Positions 49,609 through 61,100 of a DNA stretch of 64,000 nucleotides are shown piece after piece (the stretch's first letter is position 1; every line of letters starts with the position of its first letter). The translations under genes were made by a program, and so were the position numbers. A model generated the notes under the pieces. That model did no database searches. It was not told the origin of the DNA and was given only the letters and a program-made list of their open reading frames with translations. The DNA lies in assembly GCA_008931825.1 (NCBI GenBank), contig QXVZ01006928.1, positions 62,001 to 126,000 on the forward strand, read 5' to 3'. Source of the stretch: Phallusia fumigata (taxonomy: Eukaryota; Chordata; Ascidiacea; Phlebobranchia; Ascidiidae).

Positions 49609-52600
49609 ATGACCTTCCATTATTACGTCACAATCTTGCCGCTTCTAGCAGTTTTGGGTGAGTCAACTTTCATGGAAATCATAAAACAAAATCGTATAAT
49701 GACGTTTTAATGTTGCCAGGTAACGCGGCAAGAGCCCCCGAAATCACCCCTCCTAAAACCCTGGGGCCAGGGGAAACCCCGATACAAGACCCCGGATGTA
49801 AGTATATTTCAGGTCACGTGTTTTAAATTTAAACGATTTTTAACCTCGTCGTTATGAAATGTTGTTTTATTTGTCTTTTGAGAAGAGTTTTGTTGAAACT
49901 TAAAAGTATTGGTGTTGTTGTGTGTTTTTCTGATCGAATAAGTGCCTTGTGACAACGTTTGTGAGCAGGAGTATTTAATCCAATCTATGAAAATATAAAC
50001 ACGATGTCAAAAAAGGCATTTCCAAAATGAGAAAAATACGTTGAAATAATGGCGAAAAACGCTGCAAAGTTGTGCAAAGTGTAAGTGTTGAGTCAAAGTC
50101 AAGCCACACATAATAAAGCAACACAAAAATCCATATAATGCAGTTAAGAAACACTGAAACCTTGTGTTAACTTGACAAAATCAGATTTACTTGGATTTTT
50201 TTTTACTTTGTACTAAAGGGTCGTCTGTTGGTAACATCAACCATCTACAGTTTGCAACATCTGTTCTTCACGCATTGCACGTTTGCAAATAAGATCAAAC
50301 GAGTTAACAGGGTAAATTACAATTTCCAACCACTGAGTGAAAAGCAATTGAAATTTATTTTCAGGGCAACATTGCATCAACCACATGAAAGCAAAGTGGC
50401 CATGGCAGAAGCTGAAGAACGAGAACTACCCGAAATTTGGTGGAACTCAACTTCAATGCTCGTGGATGTAAGTTAAGAATTCCTGATTGGTTAAGAAACT
50501 ATCCAATCAAACAAAACATTCGAATTTCCATACTCTTCAGATTTGTGATTGTATTTGTTAAAAAAATTGTCTGCATTTTACCGGTTGAAAAACTATCTGC
50601 TTGAACTATATGCCAGCTGTTTTTTCAGTATAAGTTGCTCGGTATAGTTTCAACACATTTTCAATTCCACAGACTAGAAGCTCCCATTGGCTGGAAAGTG
50701 AAAATCGCTTTTCAGGATCTTTTCATGACGCAACCAACCGGAAAAAGTTGCAGAGCTCAATACGTGGAGGTGAAATAGCATTTGTAAAAACGTAGAACAT
50801 GTTTTACACACAACAACTGGCTTGCACATTCCTTTAAAATCTATAAAACTCATAAAAAATAAGAAAAACTTAGAACTTGGAAAACAATAAATAAGGTGTA
50901 AAGATTTCAAAAAACTTGAAAACGCGAATTTTTAGTTTAAATTCAATTCCATTGCTGTAAACCAGTTGTAAACAACATTTCTACTGTGACGTATGAAGGG
51001 CGTTTGTTCGCAGATAATCGACCTCGGAACGAAGAAGACCCAGGGTCGTTTCTGTGGCAGGAAACCGCCTGGCGATTACGTCTCCCAGGGTAACCACCAC
51101 GTCATATTACGTAACACGCGTTGCCATAGTAACCCGCTGACCTTGTGATTTTTCCGCCGCAGGTTCACTGTTGCGTATCGACCTTCACGGGGTGAAAACA
51201 GCTCGGGGGCCGTACCGGGGGTTCCTGCTCCGGTTCAAGTTCATCAAACAGCAACCTGGATTCAGAGGTCTGTGCAAACTTGTGATTTCCAACACAAGAC
51301 ACTGAGTAGTTTATTCAAGAGTAGTTTATTAAAAACATAACTGAAAGAGAGCTTGTAAATAGTGAATATATTATGATGCAAATGTTTCAACAATCGCTGT
51401 TGTGAAAAGCAATGCAATTTTCTCAACCCAACTTCCATTCTGAACTTCGTACTTGATCTAAATCTAACAAGTTTTTTTACGCGGTACATCTTTCAAATCA
51501 GATCAAAAGATGTTTTTCACATCGGTTGCGACGTCACCTGGGCGAGCAAACGTCAACAACTTTCTGTCGCAGCATCAGAAGAGGTTGACGACCCAACGCA
51601 AACCCGGACCCAGACCACCGGGAAAATTCATCTACGCATCTGACAGGAAACCTACCCCCTCAACTCAACCGTACGTACCTTTGTGACGTCACTATGATAC
51701 GATGGCGTCATGATTTGTTATTATGACGCAATTATAGCCGTTTTTACACAAATGTTAAATTTGCGCCCTGTAACTATTTTTGTGCAGGTGACAATTGTTA
51801 CTTCCAGAAAGCTAGATGAAATCGTTACCATATTGTGACGACATCATGTATTAACTTCGTGTATTCATTTATTGTTTGTTACGTCACAGAGCACCAGACA
51901 GCGGTTGGCAAGGCGACGACAGACCGTTCACACAAGCCCGACCCAATCAGAGACCGAGGATTCCAAGCGGAGCAAAAATTGCAGCCAAAATTAAACCGTG
52001 AGTTGGGAATGGTTGAAACCATAGACCAAGGAAACCATAAACACCATATTTTTGTAAATGAGCGAAACCTTCAACCCCTAGTGTTCAATAAAAAGTTACA
52101 ATCCAGTACTGGTGTTTCCGATGATTACATCGCACACACAAGTGCAGGCTTGAGTCTATTTAAAACCGTGAATTGTGAACCAATTTTTAATATCAGCAAA
52201 TTTTAAAAAAAGAGTAAACCTTCAAGCACTGATTTACCTGATATTAAACCGTGTCGGAGAATTAAGACCAGAAAATCACAATATGTTGAAATACTGGTTG
52301 ACAGGACACCAAAGGGGGCGAGTGGTAATCGAATATTCGCGGTGGACCAACGAACCGTCGCAACCAGCAAACAACCAGACAACGAATATGGTTCAGACGA
52401 TGGTTGGGAAGAATTACCATCCAACAACCAACCACCAGCAACCGTGCGCCGTTTCTATGGCGACAACAACCAACCAAGTAAAACCACCCTAGCAACCGTT
52501 GCTACCTGTTTGGTCCAACCTATGAATTAAGGAAAAAAAATGTTTGTACTTCGTCGCCATGGTGACCAAAACCAACTAACAAACGTCTTAAAACAGAAAA

Positions 52601-53830
52601 CTAGATAACATTTTGTCATAAGTGTATACTTACCAGTACTTGTGTGTTAAACATTCGAAACGTAGAAAATGTTTCACACACAAGTACTGGTAAGTATCTT
52701 TTCATTGAGAACATTTGAAACTGAATTCTGTAAACCGATGAAATTTTATTTTATGGCAGTTATTCCAACTGATGACGCAACAGTGAAACCTAAAAGTTCC
52801 GGTTCCGGAGAAATAAGCACGACTCATCTGATAATTATCGTGGTTGCAGTGGTTGCTTGCTTCCTCATCATCGTTGGTGTTTATTTCGTGAAAAGGTTCG
52901 AGGTTTTAAACGTGGTTTCACTTTTTGTTCAAACCTTCACAGCCGTTATAATGTTTCTAGTGTTGGAAATACATATTACATTAAGGAAATAACTTATTTT
53001 TCAGATTGTATTTTGACAAACTGACATACTACATTAAGGAAATAACCTATTTTTCAGATTGTATTTTGACAAACTGACATACTACATTAAGGAAATAACC
53101 TATTTTTCAGATTGTATTTTGACAAACTGAAACAAATCAAGAAAGAATTGAAAAGTGAGAAACAAACCAAAGAATCAAAATCGGACGAAAGTTTTGTAAG
53201 TAATCTGCTTCAATCAAAGTTTTCATGATGAAATTGTTCACTTTATCCTTCGCAGACCCGAAGTCAAAGTCTTCCAGGCTTAAGCAGATCGGGATCCTTG
53301 CATTCGATCGGATCAGGTAAAACTTTGCCACGTGGTGGCGCTAAACAAATGTAAATGTGGAACAAAGCGTTCAAACTAATTTTAAAAGGAGGAAAATTGT
53401 TCTTTATCCAAACAATTCGACCCCATTAACAAATACAAAGTTTTCGTTCGCAGCTGGCGAGAGCTTACGTCACGTATCCTATCGCAACACGCCCCTGCCA
53501 CCGATACCACGTAACACGTTGTTGACGTCACAACCACCTACGTCACACCACCACAGAAGTCGAACTCTTTCGCACGAACCTCCGACGATATACGGCAACG
53601 AACGAACCATGACGTTGCAAGCCGGTCACGTGATGCCACGTCACGTGTTACGTCACAGTCAGCGTCGTGACGTCACATTCCAAAGACCACTGCCGGAAGT
53701 TCCGAAGGAAAAACCGAATGACGTAGATGAAGATTATTGTAGCGGAAGTGACGCAGATGCTGATGTCAATACCTTACGACGGGTTTACAGCAAGTGGGAA
53801 ATGGATGAGAAGAAGCGTCAGAGAAGATGA
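49609..53830 (+). CDS. Single-CUB transmembrane protein, family member 2
   Basis: Thirteen exons: 49609-49657, 49720-49797, 50365-50467, 50673-50769, 51014-51089, 51163-51267, 51502-51670, 51890-51997, 52305-52477, 52760-52895, 53111-53195, 53256-53316 and 53454-53830. They total 1617 bases, in frame, for 538 residues. Signal peptide MTFHYYVTILPLLAVLGNAA; CUB domain about 43-169 with cysteines in WQHCI, LQCSW, KSCRAQY and GRFCGRKPPGDYVSQG. A long stalk of about 150 residues rich in P, N, Q and R follows. The helix is at about 338-361 (THLIIIVVAVVACFLIIVGV). The 174-residue tail has RSQSLP (395-400, the form bound by 14-3-3 when phosphorylated), proline-rich PLPPIPR (427-433) and RPLPEVP (491-497, class I SH3-type). 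Exon structure matches members 1 and 3. Three tandem 53-bp units carry alternative acceptors before exon 11. Ligand and role are unknown. Confidence 0.87.
52626..52697. repeat. Perfect 21-bp hairpin in an intron of CUB-TM gene 2
   Basis: ATACTTACCAGTACTTGTGTG (52,626-52,646) is the exact complement of CACACAAGTACTGGTAAGTAT (52,677-52,697), with a 30-base loop containing CGAAACGTAGAAAATGTTT. The same sequences form part of palindromic family 2, so this is probably a compact MITE copy. In the transcript it would form a strong stem in the intron before the transmembrane exon. Confidence 0.8.
52977..53131 (+). repeat. 53-bp tandem repeat (2.9 copies) carrying splice acceptors
   Basis: The unit TACATTAAGGAAATAAC... 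TTTTTCAGATTGTATTTTGAC... starts at 52,977, 53,030 and 53,083. Each copy contains a pyrimidine tract, an acceptor AG (53,004, 53,057, 53,110) and the first bases of exon 11 of CUB-TM gene 2. Only the last acceptor leads into the long tail frame. Use of either of the first two reads into a stop after about two dozen residues. Confidence 0.92.
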
Positions 53831-54579
53831 GCGCTTTGCACAAAACTTTTGCCAATTTTTTTATCTTCATTGTCATTTTACCTTAACTTTGTGGTGATTT
53901 TTCTGCTGTCCTTTTCATCCAAACACTAACAATACCCTGAAGTGCGAAATACTTTTATTGTTTTCCCGTTTATTTGCTGATAACATTTAAGAAACTGATT
54001 CTGTGGCGTAATCAAAACGTTCATCGCAATCCGACTTCGGGAATTTTATGTGTAATGACAAAAATACAATTTTCACGTGAAACAAATGCAGTTAACATTT
54101 CTTTTAATTATTTTAGAAGTTCACAACACTAAACACGCATCTGTTCATAACTACGATGCAAAATATTGTTCCTAAAAGTGACATTCCAAAACGTTTCATT
54201 AACAAAGCTTGTCTTTAACAACCACTTTGGCCGACATGTTTTTCATAAGAGTATTTAGAAGTAGTTTTGTGATCATAATGGAAGTAGGACATTAAGAAAG
54301 TAGCCTAGTTCAAAACATAACAAGCTGCAATGAAATGTCTTCACTTCATTCAAGCTCAGAGAAGGTTTTGTTTTTAATAACTTGCTGAAATAAAAGAGAA
54401 AGGCAACAAACACTGGCAGGCAAATCACAGAAATTAGTCTTTCCCTTATTCGGCAATTGGTCCACGGGACAACTTCGTGACATTCACATGATCGTGAAAA
54501 GTTCATCACGAAACAAGCTCACGATGTCGTCGCTTAAAACAGACAATTAAACTTAATTGCCAACTTTTTCCGCTTTGCT

Positions 54580-54660
54580 ATTAACATCCACCCACCGCGC
54601 ATGCGTGGGACGGCAATTTCGTGAAGGTCACCCGTTGAAGGTCATATGACGTCACAGTGA
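54580..54660 (+). promoter_or_regulatory. Promoter-like CpG block: NRF1-type, paired AAGGTCA and CRE motifs
   Basis: GCGCATGCG (about 54,597-54,605) resembles an NRF1 site. Two AAGGTCA half-sites (54,624-54,630 and 54,638-54,644) are nuclear-receptor-type direct repeats, and TGACGTCA (54,647-54,654) is a full CRE. Downstream, AAGATGGCG (54,877-54,885) resembles a YY1/translation-start context at a spliceable ATG. Motif assignments are by resemblance to vertebrate consensus sites. Confidence 0.4.
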
Positions 54661-54879
54661 TAAGTGCCGAGCGACCGCGAAGTGAGGTTGACGCGGTTCA
54701 GCGGGCACAGGTTTGATGTTTGCAAAAAAATTGTGGCGATGTTCAAACCCAAAAACTGCCCAGTCATGATGGAAATTGTTACTTTCAGGAAACCAAGTTG
54801 GTTCGAATTTAAGAAAAGTAAGAATAATTATCGTTGCCCGAATATGTACCCACTGTAGACTTACATGGTCGATTATAAG

Positions 54880-55436
54880 ATGGCGTTCACCACAATGTTT
54901 GCAGTAAGGTAAGTTTGCAAGCAGAAACAAGTTTACCTGCAACCTTTGTCGGGATTTGAACTCACGCCCACAAACTTATTTTTCGAGAAACAAATCAACT
55001 TGTCATATTTGGCAACGTAGTTGTGTTAAAGTAACTGTAACATAATAAAGACGGCAACTAGCGACCACGATTATTTGGTTTAAACACTGATCATAAATAT
55101 CAACACATGTGTAAATTTAAGGTTTTAAGACGTTGTATTGCGAAACTAATAGCAATCGTTAGGCAGGTGTCAAATATAGCGCTGATATCAACTATCAATT
55201 AAACAGCAATTAAATTGGGTTCGGCGGAAGTTTTTGAAACGCTTTAAAAGTTGTGACTTTATTTGTCAAAATCCAATTTAACTAAACTTATGTCATCTAG
55301 TTACCGAGTCCGGGAAGCTAAATTTCCTCACCCAATTTTACAAAAAATTTTCTTCACAACATTAATTACCTTTGTTATTTTCAGACAACTGTTCAAACCC
55401 AATATTAACGAACATAAAAATCTTACGACTCCATAA
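54880..55436 (+). CDS. Possible two-exon micro-gene (26 aa)
   Basis: The ATG in AAGATGGCG opens a nine-codon frame (MAFTTMFAV) that ends at a good donor (AG|gtaagt, 54,908). An acceptor after TTATTTTCAG (55,385) continues in phase with RQLFKPNINEHKNLTTP and a stop at 55,436. Phase, splice sites and the upstream promoter-like block agree. The product is tiny and was not matched to a family, so chance is a real alternative. It could also be the leader of a non-coding RNA. Confidence 0.22.
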
Positions 55437-57628
55437 ATCTGTTCTTACGGTCTGCAAACGAACCCACACAGATCGATATTCGGGTTATAGATCAAACACA
55501 GACAACTGCTGAGGCTGGTCAGGCCAAACTGACTTGATTACAAATTCTGGGAAAAGTGTTGACATGGTCATAAACTATTGGCAAGCTGTAATATTCGAGT
55601 TGACGTTCGGTCGTGTGTCTCCTGACAAACCACGCAAATGTCAATCCGTCGTAAAACAATCGTCACTTCGCGCGTTATTACTGCGATATATCACGAACTT
55701 GTCCTGCACGCACCTACCTGTCATCCGACGCACCTGACAGCTGCCTGTGACGTCATGCACGTTGATAAAATTTAGGCTGGATGTTGAAAAGCACAAACAC
55801 AAATGTAGCTAATGTTTATGAATTGATTATGTTAGTTGATTTGAAAGCATTCAAGAACATAACACACAAAACTATTTGATCTACGTGTGATACAGTTTCA
55901 CGAGAGAATTTTTTTCAAACTTTTTTATCTTGCCAAAATTGGTTAATTTAAATGTGTAATTAAATTGACAATTACCACGTTTTTAAAATATTGTTTCGCT
56001 TTCTTTCGATTAAATGTTAGAAATAATTCATCAGGTATATTTTGCTTGCATTATCCATTACACCCCACCTAACAGTAAAACAATTTTATCTGTAAGATCT
56101 ACAAATGACGTCAGCCACACACAACAAACATAGAAATATTGCCAGGGGGTTCGGGTGAGATTAGATAAAATAGTTTTCATGCAAAAGCGGGACTCCATGA
56201 CAATCTAAAAGTTTGTTGAAAAGTTTAAGGTTTTGTTTAAACGAAAAAACACGTTGTCGAATAAGTTGCAATGCTGGAGGCGGGTTAGGTAACTAGCTCC
56301 ATGCAGTTAAGCTTACATATGAATGTTTGAACAAAAGTCAAAATAATTTTCCCATTTCCATCTATCATTACGAGTGATTGCACAAAGCTCGTTCAGGGAA
56401 CCCGCTTTAGGCGTGCTAAGCTGGCGACTTTAACATTTCTATTGCGTGAAGAATATAAACAAACATGTTGAGTTAATTGCTGGGCGGAACCGAACAATAA
56501 CAAGATAAACCGACATTAGAATTCGAAACTTCCACAAAAGCGTCGCACATTATGACGTCATATTAGAGTAGCAGGAGAACATTTCCACTTATCTGAATGT
56601 AAATGAGATCACGAGATTGATTTGCATTTTATTTTTACACTTGTATTGTTGTTTTTGCTTTGTGCGTATGTTTGCAGATTTCAATGTTCAGGACCCGAAA
56701 ACCAAAACTGCAAATCTTTTTTCAAGAAACAAAAAAGCTTGTGACAAAAAAATGTTTTTAACCAAAATATCGACTTACACATGATAAATAAGTAAGTGTT
56801 TTAGCTATTATTAGATGATCAGGATGCAGTAGTGGAAGTTTTAAAACACTGTTCCATACAACAATACAAATCCCCAAGACCAGATGAATCCAAAACAAAA
56901 AGGAATATATCAGACACAGGACTCGACGCCTTTTTCCTTTTCGTGAATCTTGTAATGATCAGGTTTGCTGTGTCGCCCAGGGCAAGTGGAGATATTCGGT
57001 TGTACGTGCAGAGGAGGAACCCGCTAAAAGCTACAGAAGAAAATTGCCACGAAACTCCGCCAAGCAAATCTGTTTATTGAGTCAAATGAGTTTGTCTCTG
57101 TATTTAATCTGTGGGAAAATGAGTTTTAGTTGTTAGATGAATCCAGAATTTGATTAGGAAACATATTTTGAGCTGTTGTAAAGCAGTTTGTTTTTCACGA
57201 AGTAAATTTAAAGGTTTATTTTATAAGCTGCGATTATTTTATAAAACAGTATTGTGAGGTTTTTCGTAAATATAATGATCCTTCTGTTTGTTATTTATAC
57301 GAAATTTGTCAGTTCACTATATATTGGATTTATTCCCCATAAGTTCAAAACGAGTTTGGTTGTGTAGTGATTGGCACAATGAGTTAGTTAAATTGACAAG
57401 ATTAATTGAGAAATGTCTCGCTACTTTGTCGTGGACATAAGGCGAATTTATTCAGTCCGTTATTTTTATGGAACTTGTTCGTTCAGTTTTATTGTGTGAT
57501 GATTCACTTTTATTTTTATGTAAACGTGGTTTTAGGCAGTTGTAGAAATTACAGTGGAACATGTTTTCTGTTTAAATCGATCGTAATACTGGCACATTTA
57601 CTATAAATTTCTGAAACAGACACAAGTC

Positions 57629-57760
57629 AGTACCGGTAATAAAAGGTTTGAAATCGTTTTGCTCAAAGCCTTAACTTACCATGGCAAAAAGAAGCCAGTA
57701 CTTGTGTGTAAAACATTTTCTGGGTTTCGACAAACGCTGTTGTTATCATCAGGGAATAAG
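57629..57760 (+). repeat. Direct repeat copy 1 upstream of CUB-TM gene 3
   Basis: About 132 bases (ACCGGTAATAAAAGGTTTGA... CCATGGCAAAAAGAA... ACTTGTGTGTAAAACATTTT... CGACAAACGCTG) that recur almost unchanged at 58,601-58,733. The distal part is palindromic family 2. This copy lies about 370 bases upstream of the gene 3 start codon. Confidence 0.85.
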
Positions 57761-58132
57761 CAGGTTTTACGCACAAACGCCGATTTGTGTTTCTGATGAG
57801 GATTATTTAAAACTTGTACTTTCTGATTCATGAGTTGTTTTCGAAGCATTCTGTTGATCAAAACAAAAACTAACACAGCAGAAGTCGAACCAGACTCATA
57901 TTAATTTGTGACCAGTATTATTGCCAGGCAAACTTGAACTTAAACATGAACGAGCCAACGCCCCCGAGATTATGCGTCATAATCTATTCTGTGACGTCAA
58001 ATATAGAAAGAACCTGCCATTTTCCGTTTCGAATCTCTTTGATTTGTTTCAAAAGATTTTTCTGTTTATCACTTCGATGCATTCGTTCTGTTTCTTGTCA
58101 CAGGGCATGGGGTGCAAATAGATTGCTTCACA

Positions 58133-61100
58133 ATGAAGTTTTATTTGAAAACAACTTTGTGTTTGTGTATGATTGTAACGTCATTAGGTGCTTTGTCGCG
58201 TCACAGAAGAGCAGGTGGCAAAGGTTCGTTAAAATGAATTGTTACAATTTTTGTTTCATTGCAAAAATTAAATTTCTTAAGTATTTAATAGAAAGTATAA
58301 GATTAAAACTCGCAATGTTTTTGACCTTCAGTTGACCTTCCGAAACGCATACAGCCCCCGAAACGGATCTCGAAGGGTGAAGCGGTGGTTCCTCGACCCG
58401 GATGTAAGTATTTGTGACGTCACAACCTCTATTATTACCCAGAGTTGAGGCGCTATTATGTCATGTGACCGAAACGTGAAGAACTGACAATCACAAGTTT
58501 AATTGTCGCGCGAAAACATGTAATCTCCTTCAAACTATGACAAGCTACAAGGTCTGAAGATATTTTAAGTTAGAGACCTCAACAAAGGTTGTAAAGCCGA
58601 AAGTGCCGGTAATAAAGGGTTTGAAATCGTTTTGCTCAAAGCCTTAACTTACCATGGCAAAAAGAAACCAGTACTTGTGTGTAAAACATTTTCTACGTCT
58701 CGACAAACGCTAGTGTCATCGTCAGGAAACAAGTATTGGCTTGTATCTTCTTATTGAGGCCATTTAAAACCGTAAATTGTTTTCCTTCACAGACAACAAG
58801 TGCACAGCCGTTAACGCTTTTATATTTATTTCATCAAAAAACTGGGGTTTTACTCTACGATAATGTCTCAGATAAAACATCTTCAACATAACGACTTATA
58901 AACTACCTAATTTACCATATTTGGTTGTATAAAATGGTTTGATGTATTAAATGATTAAGAATTTTCCAAATTTTTTAGGCTGATTATGCACAAACATACA
59001 TAACTATACGTTTAGCGCTCTGGATTCTGTATAAAACCAAAGTAGTATGGAATTGGTTTATGTTACTGACAATCCCTAAATACCCGGCATAGAATTTCCG
59101 CAACTTTAGTTTAAAATTCAACCAAGATTATTTCATCTAAACACAATCTCAGTAAATGATACAAAGTTGGATCAATTTTAAGCCTTGGTTGGATCAAGTT
59201 TTGCAGCGAGTAATTGCTTCAATGTAAAATAAAGCCTCAGCACAGCTCTAATGTTACAAGCTTTCAGTGGTAAACTAACGCTCGAACATTCCCTTAGGCC
59301 AAACCGCCAGCGCAAAATTTGCCGTGGTGAAATAATGTAAATGTCACTCGCACTAACCGTGGCCCAGGCATAACACTGTTATAATGAAGTTGTTAAGGTT
59401 TATGTCGGTTATATGTGGCACAGAAAATATTTCTTGGTTACTCTGGTTTTGTTTGCATTTTTTTATTTCCAAAACTTAATAACAATTTTTTTCTATGTTT
59501 TTATAAAAGAAAAGTAATATCTATTGCATATTTTAAGTATTTGGACTTGGCCAAAATGACATTTATAAGCAAACAAATTGGCATTTATTTTAGTGGGACA
59601 TCGTTTAAATGTTAACAAAATGGCACTCACTTACAAATTGGCCACAAGCATGGCATTGAAAGAACGAAGGTGGTTTGGCACAAATGAAAAATCCAACCAT
59701 ACCGAACATTTGCTGACCAGCTGACAAATCAACCCTTGCGGAGTGCAGCGTTTTAACGAAAGCGATAACCCAAGCGTTTAAAATCGCGACAAAACTTAGT
59801 TAAAACTGAACAGAAACAAGATATTAGCACTGATGATGTCATGAGATAAAATATTTGCAACATTTGTTGCTTTATAAATTATTTCACTTAAAAAAGAAAG
59901 GGAATTTAATGTCTGTGTTACAATTTTCCGCTACGTTTTTAGCTTCATAAACAAACAACAGTTTGGCTTTTTTATGTTGAAAACGCATTGTCAGAAGGTT
60001 ATGTTTAACTCGAATTATATTGTCTGGTTTATTTATCATCATTCAGGACAGTTTCTCCACGAGGTCTTATACCATCGTTGTTTTCGGTCTGGCCCCATTA
60101 TTCAAAAACAACAGTAAACACAACTAAAGTTAAAAACACAAAACAAGGACTTGAAGATTAGCTTAATTGAAAACATAACGATCAGATCACCTGTTTGAAG
60201 TGAATATATTTCAGTGCAAACGTTTCAACAATCATTTTGCGCTGATGATGACAACAGCGATTGTTGAAACGATTGCAATACAATGTATTCAATGCATACG
60301 AGGCCTCAGTTATGTTTATATTTTACCAACCAAAATTTTTGTCGTGTAACACAAACATCTTTCCACAGGGACACACTGCATTCATCCGATCAAGGCCACG
60401 CACAATTGGAGGTTGATCAACGCTGTTGGTTTGGGGGAAATCTTAACGACCCAGTTCCAATGCACGTGGAAGTAAGTAGGAGTTCGTTATTTTGTTGAAA
60501 GTTATTAGTTGATTGACAGGGTGTTGTGGTCCGCTAGGGGGCGTTGGGAGTTTACAACACGGAAAGTGGTTTGTGTTAAATGCGCACAAACTGCCAGTTG
60601 TTTGTTGAACTATGGCCCTGGTTGGCATTGTTTTAAATTAAAAACTTTCACAGCAAAGAATCGCATAACAGAAAAAGCTTGTCGGATCATACATGTTTGG
60701 CGGAATATGTTTTAGCAAAAGCTGATTGACCAAATGTTGCGGTTACTTAGTTTTCACATGGGTAGACCCGTTGTCACAAACTGAAGCTATTAAGTGATCT
60801 ACATGGTTTTGAATAAGCGCGTCGCTAAAAGAGTTAAACCGGTTTTTCTGGGTGCCTGTCATGCAGATCGGCTTATGTATTGAGGAAGTTTCTTGCGTTA
60901 AAAAAACAAAAGTGCGAAAAATAAACGGACGCAGGGTCGACATTTTGTGAAAGCGACTTTGGCTGTAAACTTATTTTTAAAACTAAACGAATAAAATCAG
61001 TTAGATTCAGGCGCAAACTAGGAGGTTTCATATGTAACTATCTCATACCTGCCACTCATCTGACGCACTGTAATTTGTTGAAAAGTGATGGCAAATTAAA

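Larger units (their letters stand above)
53831..58132. other. Intergenic between CUB-TM genes 2 and 3
   Basis: About 4.3 kb. It contains a CpG-rich promoter-like block at 54,580-54,910, a possible tiny two-exon gene (54,880-55,436), an 82-codon plus-strand frame at 56,832-57,080 with a short hydrophobic stretch (AFFLFVNLVMIRFAV), and one arm of a direct repeat at 57,629-57,760. The rest is AT-rich, with TGACGTCA sites near 55,750, 56,105 and 56,553. No established gene was recognised. Confidence 0.5.
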
